Assembly: GCA_003427395.1 (NCBI GenBank)
Contig: BFEA01000978.1
Coordinates: forward strand, 83,618 to 122,647
Source of the DNA: Chara braunii
Taxonomy: Eukaryota; Streptophyta; Charophyceae; Charales; Characeae
Direction: 5' to 3'
DNA: 39,030 bases
Part shown: piece by piece, positions 1-10,501 of the stretch
How the letters are laid out: every line of letters starts with the position of its first letter
Numbering within the stretch: position 1 is the stretch's first letter
Position numbers and translations under genes: made by a program
Notes under the pieces: model-generated
Seen by the model: the letters and a program-made list of their open reading frames with translations, nothing else
Database searches by the model: none
What the model was told of the DNA's origin: nothing

Positions 1-19
1 TAATCTCGGGGGTCGCATT

Positions 20-153
20 CGACACTCAAGTGTCGGCTGACACACTCCTTTAGGGTTAATCTCTCGACGCTAGACAACCGCCATGCGCGGTTGAAGACTA
101 CCCGCTCTTCTACGCCCTGTGCGGAGGGGTTGAGTAGACAGCTCCAAGCTGTC
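20..153. repeat. Cluster of three perfect hairpins near the LTR 3' end
   Basis: Three perfect inverted repeats lie within 134 bp: CGACACT/AGTGTCG with a 2-nt loop (20-35), CAACCGC/GCGGTTG with a 5-nt loop (75-93) and GACAGCT/AGCTGTC with a 3-nt loop (137-153). The first two recur in copy B (first at 11193-11208). The third lies at the edge of the segment missing from B. In diverged copy D the first hairpin is kept as TGACACT/AGTGTCA (33481-33496): the outer pair changed from C-G to T-A. Confidence 0.6.
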
Positions 154-892
154 GTGGCGGCCAAAGATCAGGGGCTTTGACTTTGACGGTTGTCACTGAC
201 TACAACGGCCAACCATACTAGTTCTAAAAAGCAAAAGCTAAAAAGGGACCTCCATTTTCTCTCGACGCAGAACTTAATCAGTCACTACGCATGACCTCAA
301 TAAGTCGTGCGGGCACCAGAAACATGACACAAAAACTATGAGAAGGGAGACGATCACTCTCACAATCACGATATGGCTTTCTTCAAATATATATATATAT
401 ATAATCATACGTAAACCCAATGCTGGACTTCAATTCACATAACATACATGCAATCACATCAAAGATCTACATGAACAAAGCGCACGCTACACGGGGTTAA
501 TTTTAACCATTCTCTACACTCACACCTTTCGCTTTAGCCATACAAGTCTCACAGTTTGTGCAACTCTCAAAATAAAATACTCAACACCTTTATTAAATGG
601 CCATTCAATTAAAGTCCGGGTAAAAACACAACAAAACAAATTAAACCATAGGGCTAAGGTCTTTAGGTTGAGTAGCAAGAGTGGATTAGAGTTGAGTCGG
701 AAACCGACCTGTTATCTAAGGATAACAGAAGGTGATCCTTGTAGGATCAGCTTGAAGATAGTAAAACCTTGAATCAATATGAATAAAGGTGACCTGCAAT
801 GCAGAATAGGCCAGTACCCAAGCCATGCTTGGGTGATTAAGAAATAATCCTACATTCCTAACTAAATTCTGATGTTTATTTAAAAATGTAGA

Positions 893-1084
893 AAATTTCG
901 GCAGCATATCCCCTAAACAGGATGGGTTGCCAGATTTGTCCTAGCTGAAAATAATCTAATTCTCGAAATTTTACAAAATTTCGGCAGCGCTTCCCGTAGA
1001 GAAAGTGCCTTTTTAGAATTTTTACGAGCCTACAAATGACGAACTCTTTCAGATTTGTGTAAATTTCGGCAGCGCTTCCCATAG
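893..1084. repeat. Three-unit 84-bp tandem repeat carrying GGCAGCGCTTCCC, copy A
   Basis: The block AAATTTCGGCAGC begins at 893, 976 and 1061 (spacing 83 and 85 bp). The second and third units continue GCTTCCCRTAG; the first has diverged (ATATCCCCTA). Flanking sequence such as AGATTTGT is also partly repeated. The block is present in copies B and D, so it is an old LTR component. No function is recognised. Confidence 0.65.
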
Positions 1085-1464
1085 GAGAAGGAGGCTGTCA
1101 AGATTTATACAAAGCTGAAAACAGAAAGACAATGCAAAACAATACTTGGGACTAACTTTTGACACGTGTTTGATAGTTAGGATTGAAGACAGTTTACACG
1201 ATTTCTTTCTAGAATATGGCATTGTGAGTTAACGTCAATTTTAACTTCCAGTAAGGTCATTCCTATCTTTTATCCCAATCTTCCCCTTTTATCATCCATC
1301 TCATCTATCTATGGCTCCAACACTTAGCGAGCATCTAAGCAGCTAACCTATCGAAAAGACGCCCTAGAGTGAGAGTCGACAAGCATGCATAAACAAACAT
1401 CTCTCACAATCCCACATAAGTTTGACCCAAGTCATTCGTTAAATCACTCAGTTCTTCTCCCTTT

Positions 1465-2760
1465 GTATGCCCCCCTTGCTTATGGCATACGATCAGACAA
1501 TGCCCTAACTTAAGGGTATGTCCAGCCTGCCTAAGTAAACAACTAAAGGTACACACAACTGAACTGCCCTAACTTCGGGGTATGCCCAACACCACATCGA
1601 CTCTAGTCATAAAACATATGACCAGACCGCCCTAACTTAAGGGTACGCGTGACTTCTGCTTAACTGACGACATGAAGCATAAAACTTGACTGTCCTAACT
1701 TAAGTGTATGTCAAGTCAGCCTTAAACGAAGTTTACGTAGGGCATAGGATTAGACTGCCCCAACTTAGGGGTGTGCCTAACCTTCCGAAAACAAGTACGA
1801 ACGACAAAAGGTCGGACCGCCCTAACTAAAGGGTACGTCTAACCTACATCACATTAACGACAAAAACATATCACTAGGCTGCCCTAACTTAAGGGTGCGC
1901 CTAGCTAGCCTAAACAGTTTTAGGTACATAAGACAATATGACCAGGCTGCCCTAACTTAAGGGTACGACTGATCTGCCTGAACAACCACTAACGACGTAT
2001 GGCTAAGCCGCCCTAACTTAAGGGTACGCTTAGTCTCCGCAACGATAATATAAGAGAACAACCATTGATATACTTGCACAAACTTTATATTTCTTTCTCT
2101 TGTTAGACAGATAATCAGACATACCCAACTTAGGGAGACATCCAATCATGCCTTGTGTTTAAAAGGAAAAATAAAAGAACATTTATACCAACTCTCTGCT
2201 CCTTTACATTATTACGAGCATAAGACTGAACCGCCCTAACTTAAGGGTACGCTCAGCCTGCCCGAATTTCCTTCATTATATTCTTCACTCGCTTCTCTTC
2301 TTTTTTTGTTCTGCCTGACTTACTAACTGACTTTCTCAACTTAGGGTGCCCGGTCTGTCAGGTGATATAGATTCGTATAATATATATCAAAATTATATTT
2401 TTTTTTTTGGTCTTTTTGTTCATGGCTTATGACTAAGCCGCCCCAACTTAGGGGTACGCTTAGTCTTATGTTTTTGTCCCCCTCAGAAAAAACACACACA
2501 GAATTGGGTCTACGCAACTTAGAATATCCTCAATCCTGTTTTTCAGCAACCCAAAAAGAAACATCAGGATTCTGAGTCCTCCCAACTTACGGCGCCCATC
2601 CTCTTGTTCAAAAACCCCCAAAAGCAACAACTGACTAGACCGTCTAACTTAGGATAGGCCCAACCCAAAAAAGATCATACATTCAGCCCAACAAACATAA
2701 ATAAAACACAGCACTGAACCCACTCAACTTAGAGGGATCCAACCTTGGGTTGACCCGGTC
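1465..2760. repeat. Array of ~17 stem-loops with invariant AACTTA hexaloop, copy A
   Basis: The loop motif (AACTTA, or AACTTC/AACTAA in two units) starts at 1507, 1571, 1634, 1697, 1762, 1824, 1886, 1954, 2015, 2127, 2238, 2338, 2445, 2516, 2584, 2646 and 2726. The first nine are spaced 61-68 bp and the later ones 62-112 bp. In most units each loop is closed by a short stem: CCCT/AGGG, CCCC/GGGG (1762, 2445), CTC/GAG (2726) or CCC/GGG. Outside this lie unit-specific complementary arms: ACTTGAC/GTCAAGT (1697 unit), CTAGGC/GCCTAG (1886 unit), GGCTAAGC/GCTTAGTC with one G-T pair (2015 unit), GACTAAGC/GCTTAGTC (2431-2465), CCTGAC/GTCAGG (around 2338). Arms are imperfect in other units and lost in some (1634, 2127). 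The arm sequence differs between units while pairing is kept. Also at the left edge: GTATGCC/GGCATAC (1465-1490). Confidence 0.85.
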
Positions 2761-3762
2761 AAACGCATGCAAAACACCTTTCTCCCACCTTCCCCTCAAT
2801 TCCTTTGTCTGAATTAAGTCAAAATATATAAACTTTTATATATACTTGTTTATTTAACCTTTCACAAAGCACGTCCTGACATACATAACAAAAGAAAAAG
2901 TAATAACTTGTCCTAGTTATATTCAGATACCAAAAGGAATAATAGTTAGGGGAAAGGATCACACGCGTTAGACGAACTTATACCAGAAGTTCCCTGCCTC
3001 CAGAACCCCGCCTGGGCTCCGGCAGAGCTCCCTCAATCGATGGGTGGACCTCCGACAAGGTCTTGCTACGGTCCTACGGGTTGCAATCCCGCCTGCCGCC
3101 TTCCTCTCGTAACCTCAGACTAGACTGAGAGTAAGAAGGATAGAAGGAGATAGGTTAGACTCTCGAAATCCAAGAGGGGGACAAACTCAACTCCCAAGAG
3201 AGGGCGTTGTTATCTTCAGTCTCCTGAGGGTCCCGCAATGGTAGCCAAAACACATCAACAGCTCGGTCAAACTGAAATCAAAGTGTCAATTGTTGACTTC
3301 TCTGACGATCCTCCTGGTCGTCCCAACTACCTCCTTGTTATGCCCAACCCTCCTTCTAGGTCACCGCGCTCCTATCTCCGATCAAACTATCGTTATATGT
3401 GTGCGGATGCAGCCGTACACAGTAAAAATGCACTGCAAACGCATCCAGCCGCAACAATTACAACAACGGTAACTTAGCAAGCACGACAGTATTTGCAACA
3501 CCAATTTGCATAGTGCCCTCAACAGCCATGCACTGTCCCAAGATACCGCAACCATGTTCATTAGTGTAATGTAGTACTTCAGCGGTCGTGCTCAGTCTTT
3601 CACGACTCACTCCCCTCACTCTCTCGATAACTTCCTAAGGCCCTTATCACTCGGCCACCTCAATCGCGAGCTCATCACACTATTAACATAATCCCCTGAA
3701 TGTAACAGTCTGCAGCAGCCTTCGCAGCAGCGAATTCGAAGTAAATCACAACAATTTGCCTC

Positions 3763-4557
3763 ATGCATGACAACAACTATCCGAAACAGTACCATTTCAA
3801 GGAAGGCAAGCTACAGTCAACTGAAAGATGCAGGTCTCACCAGGCCATAGTGCCAACAGCCCCAGTCAAACAAACAGTGAGAACGTTGGTGCTAAGCAAC
3901 AAGCACAATCAGTGGAGCTTGATACCAATGGTCTCGTCGGCTTGTGCCAGTTGTACAAATGTCACCAATGCCCTTGTCAATGTAAACCCACTCTGGACGC
4001 CACAGCCTCGCACCCTCAGTTGCAGTCTGGCTAGGTAAGTTTTTCTCCCCTCTCTACGCTTTCTTCTTCTTCCTGACTTTTACTGTCTCTCCTCTCCACC
4101 ATAGCGCCTTGTATATGTATATACCTGGTCGTGTGCTCAGACAGGTTCAGTCAAGCCGAGGGGAGCCAGACCAAAGGGAAACCCGAACGACAACGAGCTG
4201 CAGCACCGACGACGGCCTCTTCAACCTGCAGGCCCCCTACTCGTATTCGGTGCCATATCTCACGGCTTTCAACAAACAGGTAAGCTTGCTCTTCTCTCTC
4301 TCCCTCATGCCTACCCCATTGTCGCGCCTGGTGCCTGCGCCAAGCTGCCTATGGAGAACGAATCTCCCGCTAAGAGGCAGCCAGGTACATCAGCCCGTAG
4401 ATGGGCAGTAAGAGTTGTGGCGACGACCGTGGAAGTCATTACCACGACGACCAACCCGATCAAGATGACGACTCAGAGGGTTGCCTCGCTCGTCGGAGAG
4501 GGGCAGTACCTTTCACCGATAAGAGCAAAATCGGATGAATCATCTACCATAATCCGG
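3763..4557 (+). pseudogene. Splice-like three-block reading frame antisense to LTR A
   Basis: Three blocks join in frame through canonical GT-AG sites. Block 3763-4034 has donor GTAAGT, with a 70-bp intron ending CCATAG. Block 4105-4279 has donor GTAAGC, with a 65-bp CT-rich intron ending CCAAG. Block 4345-4557 ends at another GTAAGT. Phases fit at both joins (2 then 0) and give about 220 codons. In copy B the second and third blocks (14684-14858, 14926-15138) stay open with the same sites, but the first has stops. Since A and B would be LTRs of one insertion, their agreement is weak evidence of selection. No domain is recognised; the last block is basic and rich in Thr, Arg and Ser. It could be a decayed antisense gene or chance. 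Confidence 0.3.
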
Positions 4558-6487
4558 GTAAGTACATTCTCCCTCTCAACGTGTGCAGCCCCGTATCTTG
4601 CGCCTCCAAGCTCGTACTTCCATTGTGAAATCCGACATCGCTATCGGATTCGCAATGGTCCTAAACCTCCGGCTAGTCTCTTCTCGTTCTTGATTTCAAC
4701 GAGAATCGAGCGACACTCCTATCTTCTCGCTCGGCCACTCCACCACCTCCACGCACCACTTTCCTCATCTAACTCTCACTCTACATAACTAACTTCAAAT
4801 CTAACAACACCCACGTATTCGCCCCACCAAAGAACCCTCATCTAGCAGCTTATCTCGCTCGAATCCATCCAAGATCGAGCGAGATTCATATCTTATACTC
4901 CCTTCATCCTCTCCCTTCACCATAGCTCCGGCGCACTGCTTTTCTCTCTACCTCATATTCTACTAACCTAGCACTAAATCTAACCTCACTATGTAACTCG
5001 CCCGAGGCAAACCCCCCCAAAACACTTCTTCCCTCGGTCGATTTCGTCAATGATCGACTAAGTTTCACGATCATTCCTCCTCTTCTTCCTTCCGCCATAG
5101 CCTCCGCGCACCTATTTTTCGACTAACCTCTCTTCTTGCTAATCCAATGGCCAAACTGACCCTACCGTGTGACTCGCATAGCATCATTACCCCAAATTTG
5201 TCGTTTACTTCGCTCGTTCCCATTAAGGAACGGGCGAGTTGTGGCTCCCTCACCCCGCCATAGCCACTTCTCCCTCCCATCGATTCTGGATGTACTTGGC
5301 ACCCACGTCGGTCCCGGTTAATTCCTTTATTTCCACCACTCCGTCGGCCCGCTCCTCACTTCCCACGCCTTCCTCTGTCCTAGCGCCCGCTCCCACAGCG
5401 CTCTCTGCCCGCTGCGCCTGACGCCGCCCGGCCCTGCCCCCTGCTCCCTGCTTCATCTCATCATCTAATGCCCGTCGCCCGTTCTGCTGCCCAACGTTCC
5501 CTCCGCCTGGCTGCCCAACTTTCACCCACTGCCGATATTGTTCGTACCCACTCTGCGCGCACTCGGCACTGTTTCGCGTCCGGGTTCACTCGCCCTCCTC
5601 ACGGCCTCTACGTTTGTTGCTCCGCTGCACCGATCCGCCCGCTACTCATTTCCTACACCTTCCTCCGTCGTTGTTAACTCCGCCCACAGAGCACAGGCTC
5701 TAGTCGGTGCCAACCCCAGCCACTGCAACGGCGATACAAACAGCAGCTGCCGGTCGTGGGAATTCAAGATCAGCTAAGGAGTGTGTAACAACTTACTTGC
5801 CGAATCCTTCAGCCCCATCACCGAATGGTACCGAGGCGCACGACCTATGCTCGCCTGACAGGGCAGTTACCAACGCTACAACGAGCAGGAAGGTGTGGGC
5901 CCGCGCCAAAGCCTGTAGCGTGACTCTAGGTAAGGTGGTAGGAGCAAATATTCACATGAGAACTCTGAAGGTCGAAGTGGAGAGGGGGTTCCGTAGGTGA
6001 GCAGCTGCCGCAGCGGCCCTCCCGCAGTGCCCCGGCCACTGCTCTGCTCTCGCCCCAGTCCCCACGACATGTTCACTCTCGACCTCTTACCGCAAGCTAT
6101 AGGCGGGTAACGAGCGCCGTTGCACAAAGCCCCCTCAACCCAGGTTTCTTCCGCCTAGTGGACTGACCACCCACGGTACACCTGCACGTTGAACTCCTCA
6201 GCCTACGGTTCCAATAGTTCATGGGTGTATCAATTGAGCTACGCCCGCTAGTCCCCGCACACAACTCCGGTACCAGCACTGTCGCCTCGTCCCAGAAACG
6301 AGACCGACAACTAAAAATAAACATAAACATTGGGAACCTGTGCTTTCGGGGAGGGAGACAGTCGGCGCCCCTCTCAGTTCCGCCGACCGGGCCTACGAAT
6401 GGGCCGGCAACAAAACCAAGGGGGATAGCCCCGCCGGGCCCTCGCCCCCGTGATCTATTTGCGCCGCTTCCACCCTCCCACACTGTC

Positions 6488-6556
6488 GCCACTCGATCTT
6501 GATCCCTGAATCTCTCTGATAAAAGTCCGACACTGTAACCACTTATGCTCAGCCCA
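6488..6556 (-). other. tRNA-gene-like patch in LTR A
   Basis: On the minus strand, about 420 bp into the LTR, the sequence runs like a tRNA D-arm (GCATAAGTGGTTACAGTG), an anticodon-loop-like CGGACTTTTATC, then a T-arm-like CAGGGATCAAGATC (compare B-box GGTTCGANTCC). The anticodon stem does not pair and there is no acceptor stem, so this is not a functional tRNA. Diverged equivalents occur at the same LTR position in copies B, D and E. Confidence 0.3.
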
Positions 6557-6942
6557 AGTCTGGGTTTGGCTCTGACAGACGTCTACATAAACGGACACCG
6601 CGCTACTCGCATACTACTAAAATGTTTTCAAAATTCACGTGATAGCCGATGCCGTCCTCCGCACGTATGCATAAGTCATAAGCAAGCACTCCAATCAACA
6701 AGAAAAAATATTTTTAATCCTAACTTAATCAGAAGTAAAAAAAAATTGGGCCGGCGGCAACGTCGACTTTCACAATCATCAACCAACAAAAAAAATAAAA
6801 AGATCACGCGTACCACAAATCCGCGCGTCCATACAATCTGTACTCTCGTCAACCATTCAGCCTAACTTAAACCACATCCGCACTCGTACAATGTACTCAC
6901 ATTCCGAACAGAACTTATTTTCTATCACTTGCAAGAAACAGG

Positions 6943-6968
6943 GCGAATACCCTTGTAAGGGTATTCGC
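6943..6968. promoter_or_regulatory. LTR-start palindrome, copy A
   Basis: A perfect 26-bp inverted repeat: GCGAATACCCTT on each side of a central GT. It lies 7 bp inside the LTR start (6975 on the minus strand). The same palindrome opens all five LTR copies in the window, though much of their other sequence has diverged. Confidence 0.8.
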
Positions 6969-7408
6969 GCCGACAGTTTACCAGACCTTATTACGCGACG
7001 TCCCCGTCGCTTCGAATAATCAAAAGCTATCAAAACATTCATAACTCCAACTGCTGACGAGAAAAGATCCAATCCGATCGGCCAACTTGACTCCGTTTGA
7101 GGATCTTATCAAATGACCCTCGGTCACGACTAATCACTGCCAGGGTTTCAACCTGGGTCTCTTGTGACCAAGCCTTGGACACCAGAATACTTGATCCGTA
7201 CTACAGTGTTAAGTTTGTTCCAAGTAGCCATTGATAATCCTCTCCCTTTGTCCTAAACATGAGCTGGCTCATTGTTGGGTGTCCTGTTTAGTCATCGTCC
7301 TGTATGCAGGGTCATAACTTAGGACGCGGGCCCTAACCGAGACCTTTTAAAGGCATTATAGCCCTTCTCACAAAATATTCACAAAAATATATAACTTTTA
7401 TCACAGAT

Positions 7409-7434
7409 CCCTCCTGCAGTCTAGCACAGGAGGG
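7409..7434. repeat. Stem-loop in internal region
   Basis: CCCTCCTG pairs with CAGGAGGG around a 10-nt loop. In the inverted relative (about 18037-18055) the stem has partly decayed. Confidence 0.5.
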
Positions 7435-7461
7435 TCAAGTTTCCATCTTAGCCCACCATAG

Positions 7462-7480
7462 TCTGGTTGATCGAGCCAGA
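7462..7480. repeat. Covarying stem-loop in internal region
   Basis: TCTGG/CCAGA around a 9-nt loop. The inverted homologue at 17992-18010 has CCTGG/CCAGG: the outer pair has changed on both sides. Confidence 0.45.
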
Positions 7481-7715
7481 TCTACGGTCAGCTGCGCTGT
7501 TATATTAGCGACAGTACCCTCGTTGGTTGCGCAACGATAGACAGTTTTTCCTAATAAACACTCTATCAGGACTCCCAAAAAAATACGACAGACTCGACTC
7601 CTATCCCTCCATCACCCTGCGGGAATAAAACTATCTGAGGTGGCCGCACCCCTCAAGCCTTACCCTTTGGTGAGACGTGGGCCCGTTGCCAAGTTACGCC
7701 GGTCAGTAGCCAACA

Positions 7716-7754
7716 CTAGGGGTTGAGCCTTAGTGATGTCAGATTAACCCCTAG
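7716..7754. repeat. Stem-loop CTAGGGGTT/AACCCCTAG
   Basis: A 9-bp perfect stem with a 21-nt loop. The homologous position in the inverted relative (17736-17757) forms a different but also perfect 8-bp stem, CACTAGGG/CCCTAGTG, with a 6-nt loop. Confidence 0.5.
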
Positions 7755-8122
7755 TTGGGTCTCATATATGTCTTAAGATTAGCATCATAGTGACTGGACG
7801 GTGTGTCACAATAATCTCTGGCCTACTGCGGGACTACGCAGAGGTCTGTCTTTCTCAAACGCATTTGCTTGTTCTTTATGGGACAACATAGAGCGCACTG
7901 CAGCCTCTCCAAAATCCACAAAAATTCATGGTCAGATTCATAGGGCCGTGTCCTCCCACTTGATTAGAGTAAGGCAGACCACACATCTTAAAGACATTTA
8001 TCAAAATTTCACCAATTTGCGACATTCCAAAATTTCACCAATAAATAATAATTTCTCTTGGTCTTTCTCATCAGACTTTATCATCCAAACTGATTTCCAT
8101 GCCATTTCAAATCATTTAACCA

Positions 8123-8253
8123 CCTTCCACCTTTGAAGGGGAATAACTCATAAAATCTCACAACCGCCTCCCACATGGAGGGAAGTCAACCATAAAAATC
8201 TCACAATTACCTCCCACATGGAGGGAAGTGAACCATAAAACATTCATTACTGA
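8123..8253. repeat. Three 43-44 bp tandem units, each with a hairpin
   Basis: Units start near 8124, 8168 and 8211. Each contains a 5-bp hairpin: CCTTC/GAAGG in unit 1 (8123-8139) and CCTCC/GGAGG in units 2 and 3 (8167-8181, 8210-8224), followed by an ACCATAAAA-like stretch. The change between unit 1 and the others is a compensated T-A to C-G. Confidence 0.6.
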
Positions 8254-9757
8254 GAGACCAACTTGTGGGTCCTCATCTTAACTCAACAATTAACATTCGA
8301 CATGGACACGCATTTGAGTCTCAAAAGACTCATAGATCCCTTAGGATTCTCACACTTTTAAACCAAGCGAACTGCACTTCCCTTTCTTATACTGGAGTTT
8401 ATTGTCTGTCCGTAGGCAGATTGCGCGAGTATACCGAAGAGTAGACAGTTTACACATTTCACATTCACAAAACGTATGAGATGCATCCTGTACGCCTCTC
8501 ACACAAAAAATAATCATACATCAGGATAAATCCACACACGTGAGAGTGATTGTGATCGTCAACTAACCAGTAGTCTCATGTCTTTATTACGTATAAAGTT
8601 GGGATATCTGAACTTAAAAGGAACCAAAATAGCCTCAAAGCCACACACGTACTCAGAGTTGAACAACCTCAACTCAAAAGATAAACTGGGTAATCCCTAC
8701 CTCAAAGTAAGTATGGCTTATCAAATCCTTACCGTACCTTATTGCTAAATTCTCATTCGCTCTTTAAAATTTATCTCTTCGAATAGTTCTGATCATTCAA
8801 TAATAACAATAACATGTATATATATATATTGTAATGTTATGTATCGTAATGGAAAAAGAATAATTATGATAAATAATAATGAAGTAATGATCAAGTGAAT
8901 TTTTCCAACCATGAAGACTTTCAAATGCAACAATAATAGAAGTATTGTATTGTACTTCCTAAAGCTTTGACAGAAATATATTGTGTTGAGGGGCAGTGTA
9001 ATCCTTTCTCAAAGGGATAATATCTTATTCCTGAGTCTCGCTCAAGGATCAAACCTCACTGCATCTCCCTCTGATTCCAACACTTGCACCTTGCATACCC
9101 TTGCCAATAAAGTAGACAACCTCACCATACATACTCCGGGATGATCTGTCCCTTCACATGCAAATGAACCTACTTGACACAAAAGTAGTTGGGGATTCAC
9201 CCCCTACCTCTCTGTGGCAGGCAGTAGCCGTCTCCCTCGAAGGCCATGATCTAACACGGTTCAAACATTTTCCTCCTATTCGGTAGTAATGTAGTCATTT
9301 TACCACAAAGGATTAAATGACAACACCCCACTATGGACCAGGAACATAGTTCCGGCGTGGGTCTCACTACTACCCACAAGACAAGATTATAATTTTTTCA
9401 AAGTCATATCTCAAGGAACAATAACATAGGGTTGCAACTTTCTTAGGGTAGATTTCACACATTGACCATTTTCTTGTGAAATTCACTTTCCCAAGAAACC
9501 GGTCACTCCATTCACCTCCGAATCCGCATCGGACGTGGATTCTATGTTACATTTCTGACCCCTTTTAAAAAATCAACCCAAGCATATAGATTTAAAAACA
9601 AAATAGATATGAATGAATAATTCAGATAAACACAGATCCAAAAAGTTATACATAGGTAGAATAAAATTAGACAAATGGCTCATGCAGCTAGTTATAGATG
9701 AATAAGTTTTAGATAAATAACATCCAGTACATATTTTTTTCAGATTTTTCTTAGAAC

Positions 9758-9870
9758 TTTTTTTTTTTTTTTTTTTTTTTTTCGTTAGGTCGGACATACC
9801 CTGTCCGGTCGGACGTTTGACCAGACATCCGATCGGACATACGGTCAGGAAGGTCCCGGACGTCCGATCC
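9758..9870. repeat. T-run followed by TCCGA/TCGGA palindrome cluster
   Basis: A run of about 25 T is followed by several GTCGGAC/CGGACAT words. Two of these are perfect 10-bp palindromes: TCCGATCGGA (9828-9837) and CGGACGTCCG (9857-9866). The cluster looks like a degenerate short-unit repeat. Function unknown. Confidence 0.45.
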
Positions 9871-10483
9871 AACAACCTAGGTTTTATATGAGTTTGACAT
9901 TTAAATATGCTTACTTGAAAGAAGAAAAAAATTTAATGCAGATGAATGAATTTCATAGATAGACTGAAAAGTATAATCTCAAAATGATAAACTCAAATAC
10001 TTAAATAGATAGAATGTTTTATGATTTTTTCTCACGAGAGTTCTTAGGTAAGAAGAACTACCTTTTCCTTACCCAAGTCATTTCCTATCGCTCGTTAACT
10101 GTGATACTGCCATGATAACCTAGGCAGCTCAACGATTGTGTTAAAGTTTCAAAGATTCTTGCTTGGGTAACTAAATATGCAGAGTCGCCTCAAATGCGAA
10201 CGACGATCAATCTATGACATCAGATACGCATAGCATCGTCCGTATTACTCTATGGTACCTTGATCCGCAAATGTATAAACTGCAGTTGCACTACTAAGGG
10301 TCAAGGCACACAGACGTCCCTACCTCGCACCACCTTTCAATAGTGTAATCCCATTAGAACCATCAACACACTACTCATCATTCTCTTACCTAACGTTATC
10401 AACAAAATTTATCGTTTTGGTTAGATCAACAGTCTGCACTTAACCTAGGTTCGTTCTCTTAAGGACCCCGGTAGGCAGCCGAG

Positions 10484-10501
10484 TTCCCGGCAACGGCGCC
10501 A
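10484..10501 (-). promoter_or_regulatory. Primer-binding site for tRNA-Asp
   Basis: On the minus strand TGGCGCCGTTGCCGGGAA is complementary to the 3' end of plant tRNA-Asp(GUC) including CCA, with one mismatch from my recollection of that tRNA. It starts 2 nt after an LTR end reading ...CTTGACA, the normal arrangement for minus-strand priming. It fixes the element's orientation and the LTR boundary at 10504. Confidence 0.75.

Larger units (their letters stand above)
1..6975 (-). repeat. Copy A: 3' LTR of the giant-LTR element (partial)
   Basis: Position 1 aligns with 11174 of copy B. On the minus strand the LTR begins TGTCGGCGCG at 6975. Order from that start: 26-bp palindrome, tRNA-like patch (6488-6556), a GA-rich stretch (CT-rich on +, about 4560-6000), an antisense splice-like region (3763-4557), a stretch at 2980-3120 shared with copies B and D, the AACTTA stem-loop array (1465-2760), three 84-bp repeats (893-1084), and a hairpin-rich end (20-153). 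About 139-501 and 602-832 are absent from copy B. Much of the first part also matches copy D, so they are more likely deletions in B than insertions here. No conserved long open frame is present; the short frames do not stay open between A and B, apart from the splice-like blocks listed separately. Confidence 0.65.

Noticed and set aside
1490-2040. CCCTAA words in the 63-bp array resembling telomere repeats or a CRISPR-like array
   Set aside because: CCCT is one side of a short stem and varies with its partner. The period is about 63 bp and not 6-7, and neighbouring spacers are homologous between LTR copies, so neither telomere nor CRISPR fits.
3238-3477. 79-codon frame as a possible gag start
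   Set aside because: The homologous frame in copy B has an early stop, and no gag or zinc-knuckle motif is present.
6180-6250. Minus-strand GCGGGCGTAGCTCAATTG resembling a tRNA 5' end
   Set aside because: An A-box-like match only; no matching acceptor strand or proper B-box, and the corresponding stretch in copy E has no such likeness.
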